A stretch of DNA of 16,495 nucleotides from assembly GCA_035527455.1 (NCBI GenBank), contig DATLAN010000124.1, forward strand, positions 1 to 16,495, in the 5' to 3' direction. Made by a program: the position numbers and the translations under genes. Shown piece after piece: positions 1 to 6,883 of this stretch. Position 1 is the first letter of the stretch, and every line of letters begins with the position of its first letter. The stretch is from DATLAN01 sp035527455 (GTDB taxonomy: Bacteria; Planctomycetota; Planctomycetia; Pirellulales; Thermoguttaceae). Under the pieces are notes generated by a model that made no database searches, was not told the origin of the DNA, and saw only the letters and a program-made list of their open reading frames with translations.

Positions 1-584
1 TCGGCCTTGGTGAGATTGACGTACTGGCCCTCGCCGATGAACGCCACGTTCTGGCCGATCGCGATGAAGGGGTCGCCTTCGGAGAACTCGAAGAAGCGCG
101 GGTCCTTTCGGCTGGTGTGGATGAAACCCTTCCGCGGCGAGGCGGTGCAGTCGAATCGCACGACGCCGGACTGGGTGGTGCCCGTACGGTCTTTCAACCG
201 CACGACGGCCTGGTAGGTGCCCACTTCCGCCGGTGCGAAGCGTGCCTTCCAACCGCCGGAGCCGAGGGGATAGAACCAATTGGCCCGATTTCGCCCGTTG
301 CCCATCTGCCGCCGCTGGTAGTCCTGGCAGTAGAAGGCCGGCAGGGAAAGCTGCTCGCCGCCGGGGGTCGTCAGCAGCAGCGCGAGATCGACCTCGGCGG
401 GATCGAAGGGGTTGTCGTAGTGCGAATCCAGTTGGATTTGGAACTCCACCTTCTCGTATTTCCCGACCTTGTCGGCGGAAGCTTGCACGTCGATCTTCCG
501 CTGGGCGCCCAAGACCGGGGAAGCGATGCCGGCGATCAACAGAACAACACGACACGCGTCGAGCCCGGCGGCGACCGTCTTCAT
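1..584 (-). CDS. DUF5060 domain protein, N-terminal part (cut by left edge)
   Basis: The frame reads from an ATG at 584-582 to the left edge without a stop, giving 194 residues; the rest lies outside the window. An AAGGAG ribosome site (complement of 591-596) sits 6 nt before the ATG. Residues 1-27 look like a signal peptide ending in VLGA, so the protein is probably exported. Residues 30-150 form a beta-rich domain (VGKYEKVEFQ near 40-49, GGWKARFAPAEVGTYQ near 110-125) with the pattern of DUF5060, an N-terminal domain found before glycoside-hydrolase-like TIM barrels. DPRFFEFSEGDPFIAIGQN (161-179) matches the usual entry into such a barrel. A glycosidase role is therefore likely, but the catalytic part cannot be seen. 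It follows the aldolase-like gene after 81 nt on the same strand and may be co-transcribed with it. Confidence 0.8.
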   Translation of the reverse strand, partial: MKTVAAGLDACRVVLLIAGIASPVLGAQRKIDVQASADKVGKYEKVEFQIQLDSHYDNPFDPAEVDLALLLTTPGGEQLSLPAFYCQDYQRRQMGNGRNRANWFYPLGSGGWKARFAPAEVGTYQAVVRLKDRTGTTQSGVVRFDCTASPRKGFIHTSRKDPRFFEFSEGDPFIAIGQNVAFIGEGQYVNLTKA

Positions 585-665
585 GATATGCTCCTTACGC
601 AGCCCGAGGTACACGTGCCGCCAGTTTAGTCGGAGCGCTGGCGCCGTGCAAGCAGTGCCCGCGAT

Positions 666-1820
666 TCACCCCAGGATGCGATTCCAGCGCCGGCGGTTCC
701 AGGCGATCTTCTCTTCGAGCGTCATTTTGGAGAAGTCGGGCTCTTCGCGGTTTCCCCCGGTGGCCGTCGGGGCAGTTCCGATCGCGTGACCGGAGCCGCT
801 GTAGGCCCCGGCGCGCCCGGTGGCTTGCAGGTCGTCCTCCAAGCTTCGATAGGGCCGGATGCCCAGCCTGGCCAGCTCGGCGTGATACGACCTGACCGCC
901 TCCTTCGGTTCGAGCTGATCGTCGGCCAAAGCGCGGAGGTGCTGGATGAACGTCAACTGGTGTTCGGAGTTGTTGATCATCCGGCCGTAGAGCGCCACCC
1001 GGGCGCCGTATTTCTTGGCCTCCCAGAGTTGCTCGAAGGCGTCGAAGGTCGTGCCGGAAGATCCGCCCAAGATGCCGATCACCAGGCGCGAGTCGTACGA
1101 GGCCAGTTGCTCCATGGCGGCCGGGCCGTGGTAGACGATCTTCAGGAACAACGGCCGCGCGTCGCCGGCCACGCCCGCCAGCGCCCGGGCGATCATGTCG
1201 TTGGTGAACCGGCCCAGGTCGGGGATCGAGTTCTGCGGCGAGTTGGGATCGAAGACCTCGAGGAAATGCCGAAAACCCTTGGCCGCTGCCTCTTCGCGGA
1301 ACTGCTTGTACGCATCGAGCGTGCGGTGGTCAGCGTCCAGGTCGTTGTTGAAGGTGACCGAGTAGAGCCCCAGGTCGGCGCCGATTTTCGGCTCGCCCGG
1401 CCCACACGCGGGCTTGCCGCACATGGCCTGGTCGATCGAGGCGGAACGGAACGGCCGCGACGGTTGCTGCCCGTAGACGCCGCCTTGGGCCAGCCAGATG
1501 TCGGTCGTGTCGTTGGCGCGAATGGCCGGCGTCACGTGGCTGTTGTCGAAGAGGCGTTCGCGGATGGTGAGCACTTCGTTGGTGCTCGCGCTCATCAACA
1601 TGACGTCGAGCAGCCCCTGGCGGACGTTCTGGCGGATCAGCTCGCGGAACTCGTCCAGCGAGCGGAAACGGCCTTCATGGGCGTAATGCTCCGGGCTGCG
1701 TCCCGGCGCGGCGATGCCGAAGGCCATGTCGGCGTCCTTGGCGTCGGCGAGGATGAAGTCCCGGCAGGAAGGATCGGCCAGAATGCGGGCGAGTTTGACG
1801 TCGAGGGATTTCTGCACCAT
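666..1820 (-). CDS. TIM-barrel aldolase-like protein (DeoC/LacD type?), substrate unknown
   Basis: This is a 384-residue soluble protein with no signal peptide or membrane segment. The ATG at 1820-1818 has a weak AAGG (complement of 1828-1831) 7 nt upstream, and an in-frame stop lies a short way before it. The alternation of strands and helices, with LFLKIVYHGP (224-233), LVIGILGGSSGTTFDAFEQL (246-265) and ARVALYGRMINNSEHQ (273-288), resembles class I aldolase barrels of the DeoC/LacD/FbaB kind. K227 is then the candidate Schiff-base lysine, and GGSSGTT a phosphate-binding loop. I do not recognise a characterised member. The charged C-terminal tail (about 335-384) falls outside the barrel pattern. 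Its place after a symporter, isomerase, kinase and epimerase suggests cleavage of a sugar or sugar phosphate, which is inference. It could also be a non-aldolase TIM-barrel epimerase. Confidence 0.6.
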   Translation of the reverse strand: MVQKSLDVKLARILADPSCRDFILADAKDADMAFGIAAPGRSPEHYAHEGRFRSLDEFRELIRQNVRQGLLDVMLMSASTNEVLTIRERLFDNSHVTPAIRANDTTDIWLAQGGVYGQQPSRPFRSASIDQAMCGKPACGPGEPKIGADLGLYSVTFNNDLDADHRTLDAYKQFREEAAAKGFRHFLEVFDPNSPQNSIPDLGRFTNDMIARALAGVAGDARPLFLKIVYHGPAAMEQLASYDSRLVIGILGGSSGTTFDAFEQLWEAKKYGARVALYGRMINNSEHQLTFIQHLRALADDQLEPKEAVRSYHAELARLGIRPYRSLEDDLQATGRAGAYSGSGHAIGTAPTATGGNREEPDFSKMTLEEKIAWNRRRWNRILG

Positions 1821-1858
1821 CAGGCTGCCTTGTTGCGAAAGCGAAACACCATATGACC

Positions 1859-1864
1859 ATTATA
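1859..1864 (-). promoter_or_regulatory. possible -10 box before the aldolase-like gene
   Basis: A perfect TATAAT on the minus strand lies 38 nt before the aldolase-like ATG, which stands out in G+C-rich DNA. No convincing -35 box is found 16-18 nt further upstream, so this is only a candidate. If real, the aldolase-like and DUF5060 genes could be transcribed separately from the symporter gene. Confidence 0.2.
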
Positions 1865-1947
1865 GCTTCCCGCCGCGGAGGCGGATCGAGGAAAGGGCGC
1901 TCCCCCGGTTGCAGGGATTTTTCGATAACGCCCGCCAATTCGCGATA

Positions 1948-2057
1948 ACGCCCGCCGACTGCGTTCGGCGGGGTCCGTGCGGCGGTGGATTTCCCGCGCT
2001 TCGGCCGTGCGCACATCGTGGCGCAACGCGACCCCGCCGAACGCAGTCGGCGGGCGT
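1948..2057. repeat. perfect 28-bp inverted repeat, each arm a hairpin
   Basis: The arm at 1948-1975 is the exact reverse complement of 2030-2057, with a 54-nt spacer. Within each arm CCCGCCGA and TCGGCGGG pair around a 6-nt loop, so the element can fold as two small hairpins or one long one. A 14-nt piece (CGATAACGCCCGCC) at 1923-1936 is repeated at 1943-1956. The element fills the gap between the symporter stop and the aldolase-like start. It resembles a paired REP/BIME-type intergenic repeat. There is no U-tract to support a terminator. Confidence 0.8.
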
Positions 2058-2088
2058 TGGTCAGGACATGCATATTGCCGGTTGCACA

Positions 2089-4335
2089 CTACCCGCGGAA
2101 GTACAAGTACGCCGCCAGGATCGCCAGGCAAACAATCACCGAGGCGGCCACGTCGCCGAAGTTCCAACTGCTGCGGGTCTTTGCCCGATCTTCGTCGGTC
2201 ATTGTGCCGAAGGTCAGGCCGGAGATTCCCTTGTAGTCCGGCTCCCTGGTGAGGTAACTGACCACGATCATCGTGGCCGAGCAGACGATCAGAATCAGAA
2301 TGCTGTAATACTGGAAGAACATCTGGTTGACGACCCACAGCAGGGTACCCTGGTCGTAGCCGATGGCCTTGCCGTCCGCGTCGACGCCGAACCACTGCAT
2401 CTTCACCGGTGTATCCACGGCCAGCCGGAACAGGCCGAGCAAGAACCCGACGATCAGCGACGCCAAGCACCCGGCGCCGTTGAGCCGTTTCCAGAATATA
2501 CCCAAGAAGAACACGACGAAGATCGGCGGGGCAAGGTATGACTGGACGCCCTGGAGGTAGTCGTACAGGCCCCTCGAGCCTTGGATTACTGGAATCCACG
2601 CCAGACCGATCAGGACCATAACGACGGTGGCGACGCGGCCGGTCCAGACCAGCCGGTGTTGGGAGACATCGGGGTGAATCTTGGAGTAGAAGTCCATCGT
2701 GAACAGGGTCGCCGACGCGTTGAACACACCGGCCAGCGATGACATCAACGCCGCCAGCAGTCCGGCAACGACCAGCCCGCGGACTCCCGACGGCAACACG
2801 GTGGTCACCAACATCGGGAAGCTCATCCCGCTGTCGCGGACGTTTTTCTTGACGTCGGCGCGAAGCATGTCGTACTTCTTGGGATCTTCGGCGGCCATCT
2901 TCGCCAGATCGAGTTGCCGGCGGCCGTCCTTCTCCACTACGTAGTCGCCGTATTTGGCGAAGAGATCGTCTTGCCAGATGGCCCGGATCTCCGCACGCAG
3001 GGCCTCGAATTGCGTCTGATCCTTCTGCACCTTCTCCCACGAGATCATGGTGGCCGCGACTTTCTTGCCGTCGATGGTTTTCGTCTTGGTCACCACGTAC
3101 TCTTCGTATTTGTCCATCAACTCGGGTTCGGTCAGGTAGGGCTCATACTTGAGCATCTTCTCAAAACTCACCTGATCTTCGTTGCCGGTCTGGGTCTTCA
3201 GAATCAGTGCAAAGCAGATCATGCCGGGGATGATGAAGATGAATACCGGCAGCAGCTTGAGGAAGGAAGCGCAGATCGTGCCGCGGCGGGCTTCGGTCTC
3301 GTTCGGGGCGCCCAGCGCTCGCTGAACGATGTACTGATCGGTACACCAGTACCAAAGCCCGATCACCGGGGCGCAGAACAGCATGCTCAGCCACGGATAG
3401 TTGTCGTTGAAGTACCAGGCCATTATACCCGACTTCGCACCGGTTTCCTCGTCAACCGTGACGTCCTTCACCGGGGCCCAGGTCGAGTCCACACCGTCGG
3501 GCACCATCGGCTTCCATAGGTCGAACATCTCCGAGCCAGCGACCTCGCGAAGTTCGTCCCATCCGCCCAGCGCGCTGAGCCCGTAGATCGTCACCAGGAT
3601 CGAACCAACCACCAGGACCACCGTTTGCAGAGACTCGGTGTAGGCCACCGCACGCAGCCCGCCGAGAATCGTGTACACTCCGGTCAGCACGATCACCAGG
3701 ATCGACCCTAGCCAGAAGGCGTCCAGGCCCAGGAACGAGACGTCGGGCAGGAGCACGGAGAAGACGATTCCGCCGGCGAAGATCCCCACCGCGATCTTGG
3801 TCACCACGTAGGCCACCAGCGAGATGATCGACAGCACCCAACGACTGGTCGGGTTGAACCGCCGCTCCAGGAACTCAGGCATCGTGAATACCTTCGAACG
3901 CATATAGAACGGAACCAGCACCCAGCCGAGCACCAGCAGGCACCAGGCGTGCAACTCGTAATGGGCCATGGCCACGCCGTCGGTCGTGCCCGAGCCGGCC
4001 AGCCCGACCAGGTGCTCCGAGCCGATATTCGAGGCGAAGATCGACGCCCCGACGATGAACCAGCCCAGTCCGCGGCCGGCCAGGAAGTAGTCGTCCGAGG
4101 TGTCCTTGTTCTTCTTGATGACCCAGCGTGCCAGGAGGAAGAGGACGGTGAAGTAGCCGCCGATCACCAGCCAATCGACCGCTTCGATGCTCTTTCCGGT
4201 ATCGGTGGGCGCTGCGGTGGCGGAGGCGGTGTTGCCCTCGGTCGGGGCCTTTTCAGCGTACGCCTCCGGCAACAGGCACATCGCGCCGATGCCGATCAAG
4301 ATTGCCCATGCCAGAAATGACTTGCGGCCGAACAT
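2089..4335 (-). CDS. SGLT-type sodium/sugar symporter (SSS family) with large loop insert
   Basis: Predicted inner-membrane Na+-coupled sugar importer of 748 residues. Start ATG has AAGGAG (complement of 4344-4349) 8 nt upstream. Hydrophobic segments begin near residue 53 and recur to residue 745. Sequence closely follows animal SGLT1 and bacterial vSGLT: SNIGSEHLVGLAGSG (102-116; the His matches the SGLT1 sugar-site His), GGLRAVAYTESLQ (225-237), WYWCTDQYIVQRALGA (328-343), ALMSSLAGVFNASATLFTMD (529-548; Ser532/533 match the Na2-site serines) and DYLQGVQSYLAPP (592-604; Gln595 at the SGLT1 Gln457 position). Two oddities are an N-terminal signal-peptide-like stretch (1-27, ending AYA) followed by a Thr/Ala-rich linker, and a charged soluble insert at about 381-505. 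The substrate is unproven; the neighbouring isomerase, kinase and epimerase suggest a pentose such as L-arabinose, or a related deoxyhexose. Confidence 0.92.
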   Translation of the reverse strand: MFGRKSFLAWAILIGIGAMCLLPEAYAEKAPTEGNTASATAAPTDTGKSIEAVDWLVIGGYFTVLFLLARWVIKKNKDTSDDYFLAGRGLGWFIVGASIFASNIGSEHLVGLAGSGTTDGVAMAHYELHAWCLLVLGWVLVPFYMRSKVFTMPEFLERRFNPTSRWVLSIISLVAYVVTKIAVGIFAGGIVFSVLLPDVSFLGLDAFWLGSILVIVLTGVYTILGGLRAVAYTESLQTVVLVVGSILVTIYGLSALGGWDELREVAGSEMFDLWKPMVPDGVDSTWAPVKDVTVDEETGAKSGIMAWYFNDNYPWLSMLFCAPVIGLWYWCTDQYIVQRALGAPNETEARRGTICASFLKLLPVFIFIIPGMICFALILKTQTGNEDQVSFEKMLKYEPYLTEPELMDKYEEYVVTKTKTIDGKKVAATMISWEKVQKDQTQFEALRAEIRAIWQDDLFAKYGDYVVEKDGRRQLDLAKMAAEDPKKYDMLRADVKKNVRDSGMSFPMLVTTVLPSGVRGLVVAGLLAALMSSLAGVFNASATLFTMDFYSKIHPDVSQHRLVWTGRVATVVMVLIGLAWIPVIQGSRGLYDYLQGVQSYLAPPIFVVFFLGIFWKRLNGAGCLASLIVGFLLGLFRLAVDTPVKMQWFGVDADGKAIGYDQGTLLWVVNQMFFQYYSILILIVCSATMIVVSYLTREPDYKGISGLTFGTMTDEDRAKTRSSWNFGDVAASVIVCLAILAAYLYFRG

Positions 4336-4404
4336 GAACTGGTCTCCTTGCTGCGAAAGGGTTTTGCCCGGTGTTGTGGGTTGGGTTTTCGGGATTCGTT
4401 GGCC

Positions 4405-4427
4405 CGACCACCGGTCGCGGCTTTGTG
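4405..4427 (-). repeat. palindromic repeat copy (GCGACCGGTGGTCGC family)
   Basis: These 23 nt are the exact reverse complement of 6802-6824, about 2.4 kb away. The core CGACC-ACC-GGTCG can form a short hairpin. It lies in the 109-nt gap between the isomerase stop and the symporter start, 70 nt before the symporter ATG. No U-tract follows, so a terminator role is not supported. Confidence 0.7.
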
Positions 4428-4444
4428 TGATTGAGCCGGGATCG

Positions 4445-5902
4445 TTAGAACGGTAAACGCGTCGTGTACAGCCCCGGGGTTTCTTGGGTGGCGTGATGGA
4501 CGTTCATGCCGAGGTAGTTTCCAAAAGCCTCCCAGAGTACGTTGCCGACGTGGGTTTGCGTGATGCCCACGTGGTGCGGGAAATGCCGCAGGAGCACTTC
4601 GCGATAGAGCCGCTGGAGGTTCGGGATCCGGCACCAGCCGTAACCGCCGAACGTGACCGCCGGGTTGTCCTCGAACGCGCCTTGGGCAATCGCCGCATGC
4701 CAGCCGCCCTCGGGGCCCTGGGTCACGCGGAACAGCGTCAGCGGCCCGGGCCTGGCCACGAACTCGATCGTACACTGCGAAGAGTCGTAGGTGGCCGCGC
4801 CGCCGGAGGCGATGATCTCCTGCACGCCCAACTTCGGTGGCGTCTTGGCAAACGAGGCGGGAAAGACGCCGCAGTGCCAGATCGTGCAGAGTTCGTCGTC
4901 CTCGTTGTGCAGGTTGTTCCAGTCGGCCAGTCCGGCGGGCTGCCCGCTGGCCAGCATGGCGGCGTGCATCGAGAGCGTGCCCATGATGTCGGCCTCGCAC
5001 GCACACGGGACACCCTCGTCGCCCAGCCGGCTCATCGCCGCACAGGCACAGACGCCGTAGTTGGCCTGGATCGAGGTCCAGCACTGGATGCCGAAAGCGT
5101 CGATGTGGTTCTCTTCTTTGAAGCGGCGAAGGAACAGCTCGAACTTCGCACTGCGGAGCACGCTCTCGGGCGTCACGGCCGAGGCGTCGGCGTACTGCCC
5201 CATGGCCGCGACCAGCTTCCGCACGTCCGGATCGTCGTCGGCCATGGCGCCCGCGGCGGCAAAGGCCTCGGAAAGATCCAGCACCACGGCCGTCGCCCCC
5301 AGCCGCTGGAGCTGCTTCTCGTTGTAGCGACAGGTCCAGAACGCGTCGGGCCGGGCGCCGATCTGGCCGTAGCGGGCGTTCTTCACCCCGGTCACCACGC
5401 GGCAGACTCGCACGAAGTGGTCCAGATCCCGGGCGAACGACTCGTCGGACGGATAGCAGATCGGCGTGCGGGCGACCGAGTATTTCACGTCGATCTGACG
5501 CAGCACGTCGCCGATCGAGAGCAGCCCGCAGAAAGCGTCGCGCCGCCGCGTATCCATCGTCAGCACTTCTTCTTCCTGGCAGCCGAAGATCATCACGGGC
5601 ACGTCCAGGGCGGCTTTGCGGATGGTCCAGGCGACCGACTGCTCTTCGCCGAAGTTGACCGCGCCGACGACGATGCCCTGCACGTCGTTTTCGCGGAACA
5701 GCCTGGCACAGATCTCCGCTTCCGCCAGCGATTGGACGCAGCCGACTCCGGTTTGATCCTCGCCGGGCACGACCACGTCGATGCCCTGCTTCTGCATCGC
5801 CTCGACGGTCTGGCCGCGCATCGTGGCGGCCAGTTCCGAGCTGAAGAACCCGCGGTTGGCGGGGATGAAGCCGATCTTGATCTTCTGGACGGGAACGCTC
5901 AC
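4445..5902 (-). CDS. L-fucose/L-arabinose isomerase family protein
   Basis: This is a 485-residue cytoplasmic protein. It starts at GTG (5902-5900), supported by AAGGAG (complement of 5910-5915) 7 nt upstream. KIGFIPANRGFFSSELA (8-24) is the typical start of the family's first Rossmann-like domain. E303 in CEADIMGTL and D327 in LADWNN are 24 residues apart, the same spacing as the metal ligands E337 and D361 of E. coli FucI. The His pair in HFPHHVGITQTH (440-451) is a candidate for the third ligand. The family interconverts aldoses and ketoses with a divalent metal. At 485 residues it is shorter than FucI (about 590). Downstream of araB and araD and with no AraA in the window, it probably makes the ketose that AraB phosphorylates. 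Whether it acts on arabinose, fucose or another sugar cannot be read from sequence. Confidence 0.85.
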   Translation of the reverse strand: MSVPVQKIKIGFIPANRGFFSSELAATMRGQTVEAMQKQGIDVVVPGEDQTGVGCVQSLAEAEICARLFRENDVQGIVVGAVNFGEEQSVAWTIRKAALDVPVMIFGCQEEEVLTMDTRRRDAFCGLLSIGDVLRQIDVKYSVARTPICYPSDESFARDLDHFVRVCRVVTGVKNARYGQIGARPDAFWTCRYNEKQLQRLGATAVVLDLSEAFAAAGAMADDDPDVRKLVAAMGQYADASAVTPESVLRSAKFELFLRRFKEENHIDAFGIQCWTSIQANYGVCACAAMSRLGDEGVPCACEADIMGTLSMHAAMLASGQPAGLADWNNLHNEDDELCTIWHCGVFPASFAKTPPKLGVQEIIASGGAATYDSSQCTIEFVARPGPLTLFRVTQGPEGGWHAAIAQGAFEDNPAVTFGGYGWCRIPNLQRLYREVLLRHFPHHVGITQTHVGNVLWEAFGNYLGMNVHHATQETPGLYTTRLPF

Positions 5903-5946
5903 GGGGAGACTCCTTGGGGCTGACTTGCCAGTTTATTCTCGAAGTG

Positions 5947-6044
5947 TCGTTTAGCGGGCGGGCTTGCCCGCCGTTGTGCATGTTGAGGATTCTCGGCAAA
6001 AACAACGGCAAAAACAACGGCGGGCAAGCCCGCCCGCTAAACGA
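5947..6044. repeat. perfect 31-bp inverted repeat with 36-nt spacer
   Basis: The arm at 5947-5977 is the exact reverse complement of 6014-6044. Each arm holds its own perfect stem, GGCGGGC-TT-GCCCGCC or its complement. The spacer ends in a direct repeat of the type GGCAAAAACAAC. It fills most of the gap between the araD stop (6060) and the isomerase start (5902). As RNA it would form a very stable stem that could stabilise or separate messages. It lacks a U-tract, so it is better described as a BIME-like repeat pair than as an intrinsic terminator. Confidence 0.85.
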
Positions 6045-6059
6045 TCCTACTGAACGGTC

Positions 6060-6773
6060 CTACTTATCGACGGTTCCTTTCTCCTTCTGCCCGTAATACG
6101 CAGCCGGGCCGTGCTTGCGCTGGTAGTGTTTGTCGAGCACGTACGACTCCAACGGCGGCGCGTCGGCTCGGATGGTTAGCGTGCCCAGCGCCATCTCGGC
6201 CACCGCTTCCAGGGCCACGGCGTTGTGGACCGCGTCGGCCGCGCTGCGCCCCCAGGTGAACGGCGCATGACCGGCGACCAGCACCGCGGGCATCGCGATG
6301 GGGTCGAGTTGGGCAAACCGCTCGACGATCACCTGGCCGGTATTGGCCTCGTAGGCCGTCTCGACCTCTTGCTGTGTCAGCGGGCGGGTGACCGGCACCG
6401 GACCGTGGAAGTGGTCGGCGTGCGTCGTGCCCAAACAGGGGATCTCGACGCGGGCCTGGGCAAACATCGTCGCCCGGCTGCTGTGCGTGTGCGTGATACC
6501 GCCGATCTGCTCGAAGTGCCTGTAGAGCACCACGTGGGCGGGCGTGTCGCACGAGGGGCGCAACTTGCCCTCGACCACGTTGCCCTGCAGATCCACCACG
6601 ACCATCCGCTCGGGCGTCATTTCGTCGTAGCCGATGCCGCTGGGCTTGATCACCACCAGCCCGCGGCGCCGGTCGATGCCGCTGACGTTCCCCCAGGTCA
6701 GCGTGACCAGCCCCGCACGGACCAACTCCAGGTTGGCGCGGCAGACTTCTTCGCGGAGTTCGGTCAGTTTCAT
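6060..6773 (-). CDS. araD: L-ribulose-5-phosphate 4-epimerase
   Basis: This class II aldolase/epimerase family member of 237 residues converts L-ribulose-5-phosphate to D-xylulose-5-phosphate in the cytoplasm. With the ATG at 6773-6771 as residue 1, the zinc and catalytic residues fall on or near the E. coli AraD numbers: D76 in SCDTPAH, H95 and H97 in THTHSS, D120 in THADHFHG, H169 in VAGHAPFTWG (171 in E. coli) and Y227 in HGPAAYYGQ (229 in E. coli). A GTG one codon upstream is also possible. TWGNVSGID (26-34) and KPSGIGYDEM (43-52) are the phosphate-binding regions. The C-terminal HYQRKHGPAAYYGQ favours AraD over fuculose aldolase. No Shine-Dalgarno sequence is visible, and a palindromic repeat sits 10 nt before the start. 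It lies 108 nt after araB. Confidence 0.92.
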   Translation of the reverse strand: MKLTELREEVCRANLELVRAGLVTLTWGNVSGIDRRRGLVVIKPSGIGYDEMTPERMVVVDLQGNVVEGKLRPSCDTPAHVVLYRHFEQIGGITHTHSSRATMFAQARVEIPCLGTTHADHFHGPVPVTRPLTQQEVETAYEANTGQVIVERFAQLDPIAMPAVLVAGHAPFTWGRSAADAVHNAVALEAVAEMALGTLTIRADAPPLESYVLDKHYQRKHGPAAYYGQKEKGTVDK

Positions 6774-6782
6774 CACAAAATC

Positions 6783-6883
6783 GCGACCGGTGGTCGCACC
6801 TCACAAAGCCGCGACCGGTGGTCGCGCCCTATATACCGCGAGAATCAGTCGCCCATTTCGGCGCGACCAACGGTCGCGGCTTT
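6783..6883. repeat. cluster of three palindromic repeats between araB and araD
   Basis: Three near-identical palindromes occur at 6783-6797, 6811-6825 (both GCGACCGGTGGTCGC) and 6863-6877 (GCGACCAACGGTCGC). Each forms a stem of at least 6 bp with a 3-nt loop. The second lies within 6802-6824, the inverted copy of 4405-4427. The third extends into the last bases of the araB stop region. Together they fill the araB-araD gap. On the araB transcript the third copy forms a hairpin just after the stop codon, which may protect the 3' end, but no U-tract follows. Confidence 0.8.

Noticed and set aside
786..1856. 356-codon plus-strand frame opposite the aldolase-like gene
   Set aside because: Antisense shadow; the minus-strand frame reads as a folded-barrel protein and continues the gene direction of its neighbours.
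1820..3040. 406-codon open frame on the minus strand within the symporter region
   Set aside because: It is a frame-shifted shadow of the symporter with Arg-rich translation and runs through the inverted repeat at 1948-2057.
4296..6017. 573-codon open frame on the minus strand overlapping the isomerase
   Set aside because: It overlaps the isomerase in another frame, and only the isomerase frame has family motifs and a well-placed ribosome site.
5947..6044. Intrinsic terminator after araD
   Set aside because: The stem is strong but no run of T follows on the minus strand, and similar paired palindromes occur in other gaps, so a repeat element is the better reading.
6802..6824. IS ends or target-site duplications formed by the 23-nt inverted copies at 4405-4427 and 6802-6824
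   Set aside because: The DNA between them holds ordinary metabolic genes and no transposase, and the unit is a small palindrome with further copies nearby.
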